A stretch of 42,495 bases of DNA from assembly GCA_019118935.1 (NCBI GenBank), contig DWXY01000098.1:1-42495 (forward strand). Direction: 5' to 3'. The first letter of the stretch is position 1. Every line of letters starts with the position of its first letter. The position numbers and the translations under genes were made by a program. This stretch comes from Candidatus Oscillibacter pullicola (GTDB lineage: Bacteria; Bacillota; Clostridia; Oscillospirales; Oscillospiraceae). The notes below the pieces were generated by a model. It had not been told where the DNA came from. It worked only from the letters and a program-made list of their open reading frames with translations, and searched no databases. Positions 38,302 to 42,495 of the stretch are shown here, piece by piece.

Positions 38302-40434
38302 ATGCGGCACTTTTCCGACGCCTACGCGGCCCTGCGCCGCAAAAACAAGGGCCAGTACGCCCTCTTGGCGGGGTGCAGCTTCTTCTCCGTGCTGCTGATC
38401 ACCGCCTATGTCTGCATGATGCGCTCCCCCACCATCCTCTCTGTCCTGCCGGAGGGCGGCGACAGCCGCAAGCAGGTGATGATGGTCTTCGTCCTGGCGG
38501 TCATCGGCTGTGCCGTGTTCACCGCCTACGCCGCCGGGCTGTTCTTCCGGCAGAAGTCCCGGGAGACCGGCGTGTTCCTGGCCCTGGGCGCCATCCGCCG
38601 CCAGCTGCAAAAAGAGATCGGGAAAGAGCTGGCGGTGATCTCCCTGGGCTCCTGCGCCGCCGGGGCCATCCTGGGCGGGCCGCTGGCCTGGGGCGTGTGG
38701 CAGCTGTTCCGGCTGTTTTTGGTGGACTCCCAGGAGATGACCCTGACCTTTGATCCCAAGTCCTACCTCCTGTCCCTGGCCTTCGCCGCCTATGTGGTGG
38801 TGATGCTGTTCTTCCTGGGGGGCCGGTCCATCCGCCGCACCAACATCATCGACATCGTCCAGGAGTCCCACCGATCCGAGCCCATCCGGGAGGTGAAGCG
38901 GTGGTACGGCCCGGTGGGCATCGTCCTGGTGGTGATCGGCGCCCTGGCGGGGTATCTGATGCCGTCGTTCTTCGTCACTGTGCTCCACTGGTATCCCCCG
39001 GAGGGTCTCACCGCTGTGTTCTACCTGCCGGCGCTGATCGGCATGTACATGATCCTGCTCCACACGGTGGTGAACGGCTGGCGGAAGCGCCACAAGTACC
39101 GGGACATCATCGCCACCTCGATGATGAAATTTCAGGGCCGCCAGACGGTGCGGAATATGCTGGTGATGACCCTGCTCATCGCCGGCGCCTACTTCGCCAG
39201 CTTCTACGCCCCCATGCTGAGCACCAGCTCCGCCTACAGCTTCTCCACCCGGCCGGTGGACTTCGAGTACCACTGGCGGAACGATCAAAACTGGCCGGAG
39301 GAGGACGAGGTGCAGTCTCTGGCGGCGGAGTATGATGTGGACATCACCTCCTGGCAGCAGGTGGGCGCCGCCACCCTGGGCGGAGACGGCACCATCAGCA
39401 TCGAGCAGGACAATGGGGCCCTGGGCACCACCTACACCTCCGAATACCGGGAGATCGCCTCCGGCGCCACCTTCTTCTCCGAGAGCGCCTGGAACGCCCT
39501 CACCGGCCAGAACATCGACCTGGCCCCGGGTACCTGCGCCAACGTGCTGGACGACGAGGGCGGCAGCGACTACCTCTCCGGCGGCGACGTGACGCTGATC
39601 ACCAACATGGTCACCGGCCAGAACCTGTCCGTCGCCCCGGCGGAGCCCCTGTGCTATACCATGCTGCTGGGCTGCTACGTGCTGGACGACGGGGATTACG
39701 ATGCCATTACCGCCGGTCTCACGGATGACTGGCGGGAGACCTGGGTGTTCTTCGACGTGGCGGACGTGGAATCCAGCTATCCCTTTGCCGACGCACTGTT
39801 CAACGAGATCGTGGACCGCTCCGGCCCGGAGATCGAGGTGTTCGACGCCTGGGACCCGGTGGCGCGGGAGCTGGAGATCGCGGAGACGGGCAGCTATAAC
39901 TATGACAGCAAGGACTACCTGGCAGCCAACGGCCTGGGCGTCATCGACTATGACGACCGGGACTCCTCGGAGTTCCGCAACTATTGGCTGTACATGCCCC
40001 AGTTCCGCATCTTGGACCAGAACGACTTCGTCACCACCATGGCGGTGTTCCTGGTGCTGTTCATCTTCATCGCCCTGATCTGCTTTGCGGCCGTCATCGT
40101 CATCGCCTTTACCCGGTGCATGACCATTGCCCTGACCAATGCGCGGGTGTACGACGACCTGCGGCACCTGGGAGCCCCCAACGCCTATCTGTTCCGGTCC
40201 GTGAAGGGGCAGGTGTCCAAGGTCTTCCTGGTGCCCGCCATTGTGGGCACAGGGGTGATCGCCGCCTTCTACCTGATGATCATGTACTTCAACGACAACC
40301 GCTTCACCCCCGGCGAGTTCGCGGGCATGGCCGCCTGCGCCGCGGTGATCGCGGCCCTGTCGGCGGTGCTGTACGGGGTCTACCGCGTCACCCGCCGCAG
40401 CGTATGCCGCGCGCTGGGGATCCAAGACAGATGA
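38302..40434 (+). CDS. ABC transporter permease, BceB-like
   Basis: A 710-residue permease with about ten helices: four or five in the first 200 residues, further ones at ~205-300, a large extracellular domain of roughly 240 residues (~315-555), and three C-terminal helices (~575-700). The N-terminus FSDAYAALRRKNKGQYALLAGCSFFSVLLI and the segment RRTNIIDIVQ fit the BceB family. Such transporters remove peptide antibiotics from their lipid II-cycle targets and signal to a kinase. Here the neighbouring kinase is GHKL/LytTR type rather than the usual BceS, which is unusual. A very strong terminator follows. Confidence 0.9.
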   Translation: MRHFSDAYAALRRKNKGQYALLAGCSFFSVLLITAYVCMMRSPTILSVLPEGGDSRKQVMMVFVLAVIGCAVFTAYAAGLFFRQKSRETGVFLALGAIRRQLQKEIGKELAVISLGSCAAGAILGGPLAWGVWQLFRLFLVDSQEMTLTFDPKSYLLSLAFAAYVVVMLFFLGGRSIRRTNIIDIVQESHRSEPIREVKRWYGPVGIVLVVIGALAGYLMPSFFVTVLHWYPPEGLTAVFYLPALIGMYMILLHTVVNGWRKRHKYRDIIATSMMKFQGRQTVRNMLVMTLLIAGAYFASFYAPMLSTSSAYSFSTRPVDFEYHWRNDQNWPEEDEVQSLAAEYDVDITSWQQVGAATLGGDGTISIEQDNGALGTTYTSEYREIASGATFFSESAWNALTGQNIDLAPGTCANVLDDEGGSDYLSGGDVTLITNMVTGQNLSVAPAEPLCYTMLLGCYVLDDGDYDAITAGLTDDWRETWVFFDVADVESSYPFADALFNEIVDRSGPEIEVFDAWDPVARELEIAETGSYNYDSKDYLAANGLGVIDYDDRDSSEFRNYWLYMPQFRILDQNDFVTTMAVFLVLFIFIALICFAAVIVIAFTRCMTIALTNARVYDDLRHLGAPNAYLFRSVKGQVSKVFLVPAIVGTGVIAAFYLMIMYFNDNRFTPGEFAGMAACAAVIAALSAVLYGVYRVTRRSVCRALGIQDR

Positions 40435-40457
40435 ACCTTCCGCGCTGCCGGAAATTT

Positions 40458-40501
40458 GGTCCGGGGGCACAGGGATATTCCCTGTGCCCCCGGACCTTTT
40501 T
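40458..40501 (+). terminator. Very strong terminator after the Bce-like permease gene
   Basis: An 18-bp perfect stem (40458-40475 with 40479-40496; arm starts GGTCCGGGGG), TAT loop, then five T. Confidence 0.95.
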
Positions 40502-40503
40502 GT

Positions 40504-42294
40504 TTATTTTCCGCCGCTTCCGGCGATCTTTCTCCACAAGGTGCTCCGGCCGATTCCAAGCCGCTTGGCCGCAGCGGACTGATTCATGTTCTCCTCCCGC
40601 AGCACCTGCTCGATCACTCTCCGCTCGATGTCCTCCAGGGTCCCGGAGAGATCCACCGCCGGCGGAAGGGCACTCACTTTCCGCATCTCGTTCTGCAGGA
40701 CCGCGGCCACCTCAGCGGCAGTGATATAAAATCCCGAGGACGCCGCGATCATCTGGCGCAGCACCTTTTCCAGCTGCACCAGGTTCAGCGGCCACTCAAA
40801 TTCCACCATCAGCTCCATGGCATCCGGCTCCATGCCCACGGTGGATTTGGCCAGCGCGGTATTGTACTGGGGAATCATCATATTGACAAAGGCCGGAATA
40901 TCCTCCTTCCGCTGGGCCAGAGACGGCACGTTGATGGTGAATCCGCTGAGCTGCAGATAGAGCCGGCTGGAGAACTGTCCCCGGGCCACCTCGGCGGACA
41001 GGTCGCAGCAGCTGGAGCTGATCACCCGGTGGCGGTGGGTCATCTTGGTATCCTCGATATAGGCCCCCACCTGCTGCTGCAGATCCTTCGGCAGCGTATC
41101 CACGTTTTCCAGATACACCGTGTATCCCGTCGCGTGAATGGGGGACGCGGCATTGTTCAGCAGCATGTCCCAGTTTTTCTCCGTCAGGTCCCTGCACTGC
41201 AGGCGCATCAGCGTGGTCCCCTCCGTGGCGCTTTTGATGTGGATGCGCCGGGCCACCACGCCCTTGTGGGTCCCCACCGCCCCCTGGATGAGGACGGGCA
41301 GCGTGGAGCTGCCGGCAGTCTGGATGAGCTTGTCCATCGGGCGCAGATACAGCTCGCTGGAAGCCGGCAGGCTCTGCGCCTGACGGATGTCCTCCGGGTC
41401 CTCCAGCTTGGCGAAGGAGGATACCCGATAACCGGCGGCGCGGAAGTGCACCTCAAAGAGATAGCGGATCTCCTGGCGGACCTGGAGGATGCCGCCCGTG
41501 ATCTCATAAAAATCATTGTTCAGCTTTTTGATCAGGTGCAGCGTCCCCGCATCCTGCAGCGTGGAGATCCCCCGGGAGAGGAACTGCTCCATCCGCTCCA
41601 CGTCGTTCAGCATCTTTCGTGCCGCCACATTCGTATACTGGAGCTCCCGCTGTTCCCCGAAGATGAATACGGCGGAGCCGCTCTTGTCAATGACGCTTTG
41701 GAACAGCCGGTTCTTGTCCAGCACATCGTTGATGAGATGGTGCTGTTCAATGGCCTGCCGGATACTGGCCTCTACACTTTCGCGGCTGGAGGTAATCAGC
41801 AGGAACTGCGCCCCCTCTGCCACGGCGTAGTCCCTGGTGGCCGCGCCGCCCACGATTAGATCGTATCCGGCCCGGGCACACTGTTTAACCGTATCTTCGA
41901 TCTGTTCCGGCGTCTCAAAGGAAAAGGTCCGGATATTCAGCCGGAGGAACTTCGCCAGCGTCTCCACCCGGGCGGTAATATACGGATAGCTGACCACCGC
42001 CGCCCGGGAGGAGCATTGCAGTGCCTGGGTGATCACCCGCAGCAGGTCCAGGGTGGATACTTTGATTTCCACCACAGGCGTATCATTCAGCGAGCGCACC
42101 AGATCCGCTGTTCCGCCGCGGGAGATGATCACATCAAACTCCTTGTCCGGAAACGCCTTTGCAAACTGAATGGCGTTTTTATAGAACCCGGTAAAGGTAT
42201 AGAGCTCCAGATTCTCATAGGATTTGGCGATGTCCCGCATCAACGGCTCCATCTCCTGATAAGGCGCGATCCCAAGAATTTTTATTTTTTCCAT
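40504..42294 (-). CDS. PrpR-type regulator with degenerate sigma-54 ATPase domain and Fis-type HTH
   Basis: A 596-residue regulator. Residues ~1-180 are a PrpR_N sensor domain (FDVIISRGGTADLV, VGGAATRDYA). Residues ~190-300 look like a PAS domain (LFQSVIDKSGSAVFIF). Residues ~320-530 have the outline of an AAA+ sigma-54 activator domain, but Walker A reads GAVGTHKG and no GAFTGA loop is present; the Walker B position reads TVYLENVDTL. The C-terminus is a Fis/HTH_8 helix-turn-helix (MNQSAAAKRLGIGRSTLWRKI). It probably does not activate sigma-54 polymerase and may act as a repressor or sigma-A activator. ATG 42294 is chosen over GTG 42303; both are possible. Target genes probably lie beyond the right edge. 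Confidence 0.88.
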   Translation of the reverse strand: MEKIKILGIAPYQEMEPLMRDIAKSYENLELYTFTGFYKNAIQFAKAFPDKEFDVIISRGGTADLVRSLNDTPVVEIKVSTLDLLRVITQALQCSSRAAVVSYPYITARVETLAKFLRLNIRTFSFETPEQIEDTVKQCARAGYDLIVGGAATRDYAVAEGAQFLLITSSRESVEASIRQAIEQHHLINDVLDKNRLFQSVIDKSGSAVFIFGEQRELQYTNVAARKMLNDVERMEQFLSRGISTLQDAGTLHLIKKLNNDFYEITGGILQVRQEIRYLFEVHFRAAGYRVSSFAKLEDPEDIRQAQSLPASSELYLRPMDKLIQTAGSSTLPVLIQGAVGTHKGVVARRIHIKSATEGTTLMRLQCRDLTEKNWDMLLNNAASPIHATGYTVYLENVDTLPKDLQQQVGAYIEDTKMTHRHRVISSSCCDLSAEVARGQFSSRLYLQLSGFTINVPSLAQRKEDIPAFVNMMIPQYNTALAKSTVGMEPDAMELMVEFEWPLNLVQLEKVLRQMIAASSGFYITAAEVAAVLQNEMRKVSALPPAVDLSGTLEDIERRVIEQVLREENMNQSAAAKRLGIGRSTLWRKIAGSGGK

Positions 42295-42314
42295 CTTCCT
42301 CACCCCATTTCTCT

Positions 42315-42345
42315 AAAGTGTATCAAAACAAAACACTTTTTGCAA
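42315..42345 (-). promoter_or_regulatory. Promoter of the PrpR-type gene with overlapping dyad
   Basis: -35 TTGCAA (42345-42340), 17 bp, -10 TACACT (42322-42317), with TG one base upstream. Overlapping it is the inverted repeat AAAGTGT-N11-ACACTTT (42315-42339), a plausible operator for autoregulation. Confidence 0.6.
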
Positions 42346-42495
42346 GGGCACTCCTCCGGCGTCAAGCGGCGCGGCATCCCTTTCCCCCCGGTAACGTCCT
42401 GTTTCAAAACGCTTCATCTCTTGTCCAACTCCTCGAAGTACACATTCACCGCTTCTGGCTTTTTCTTCCAAATTGTATCAATTTGAATAAATTTT
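42346..42495. other. Right-edge intergenic region
   Basis: No gene is supported here. The AT-rich end contains the dyad AAATTG-TAT-CAATTT near 42470-42485, whose centre TGTATCAA also occurs in the dyad over the PrpR-gene promoter. It could be an operator for a gene beyond the window. Confidence 0.35.

Noticed and set aside
38140-40470. 776-codon open frame opposite the Bce-like permease
   Set aside because: Antisense shadow caused by high GC at third codon positions; low-complexity His/Gly/Val composition and no recognisable motif.

Overview
The window is high-GC, densely packed bacterial DNA with Gram-positive sigma-A type promoters, strong GGAGG ribosome binding sites and many intrinsic terminators. 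A LysM/GH18 protein of the spore-hydrolase type, an XpaC/TelA pair, Bce-like transporters and a VanG-type cluster point to an endospore-forming gut Clostridium, most likely a high-GC member of the Oscillospiraceae (Flavonifractor/Oscillibacter-like). That placement is inference from gene content. No rRNA, tRNA, CRISPR array, phage or insertion sequence was seen.

Layout. 1-3293 (minus): a multisubunit Mrp-type cation/proton antiporter operon in the order E-F-G-MbhD-(MbhE+B)-C-D, with D running off the left edge. 3673-6232 (plus): the LysM/GH18 hydrolase, then a carboxymuconolactone decarboxylase-family gene and its MerR regulator, behind a textbook MerR operator. 6285-10984 (minus): a VanG-type glycopeptide-resistance-like cluster, vanR-vanS-vanG-vanXY plus a VanT-like membrane protein with no racemase domain. 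11114-13154 (minus): the KtrA/KtrB potassium uptake pair. 13429-19190 (plus): ferritin, then a two-component system with a MacB-like ABC exporter.

19296-22971 (minus): XpaC, a small membrane protein, TelA and a TPM-domain protein. 23097-24892 (minus): a membrane protein and a lipoprotein. 25085-29759 (minus): murI, a DUF1934 gene, argS, a small GNAT, azlC and azlD. 29961-31581 (plus): an unknown 136-residue protein and a DUF362 ferredoxin-like protein. 31643-32458 (minus): a DUF4358 lipoprotein. 32736-34449 (plus): BrnQ and a VOC protein. 34505-36513 (minus): a LytTR response regulator and GHKL kinase. 36761-40434 (plus): TraX and a Bce-like ABC transporter. 40504-42294 (minus): a PrpR-type regulator with a degenerate ATPase domain.

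The recurring theme is envelope sensing and repair: three two-component systems, two FtsX/Bce-type ABC transporters, the van cluster and the XpaC/TelA set. The less ordinary material lies between genes: an uninterrupted run of about ten DNA hairpins (20388-20653); two copies of a roughly 100-bp element with inverted ends, one of which supplies the end of a histidine kinase gene; and a hairpin-rich segment flanked by 43-bp direct repeats that duplicates the 3' end of the DUF1934 gene. The van cluster without a racemase, with candidate VanR sites before vanG, is the most interesting genic system.
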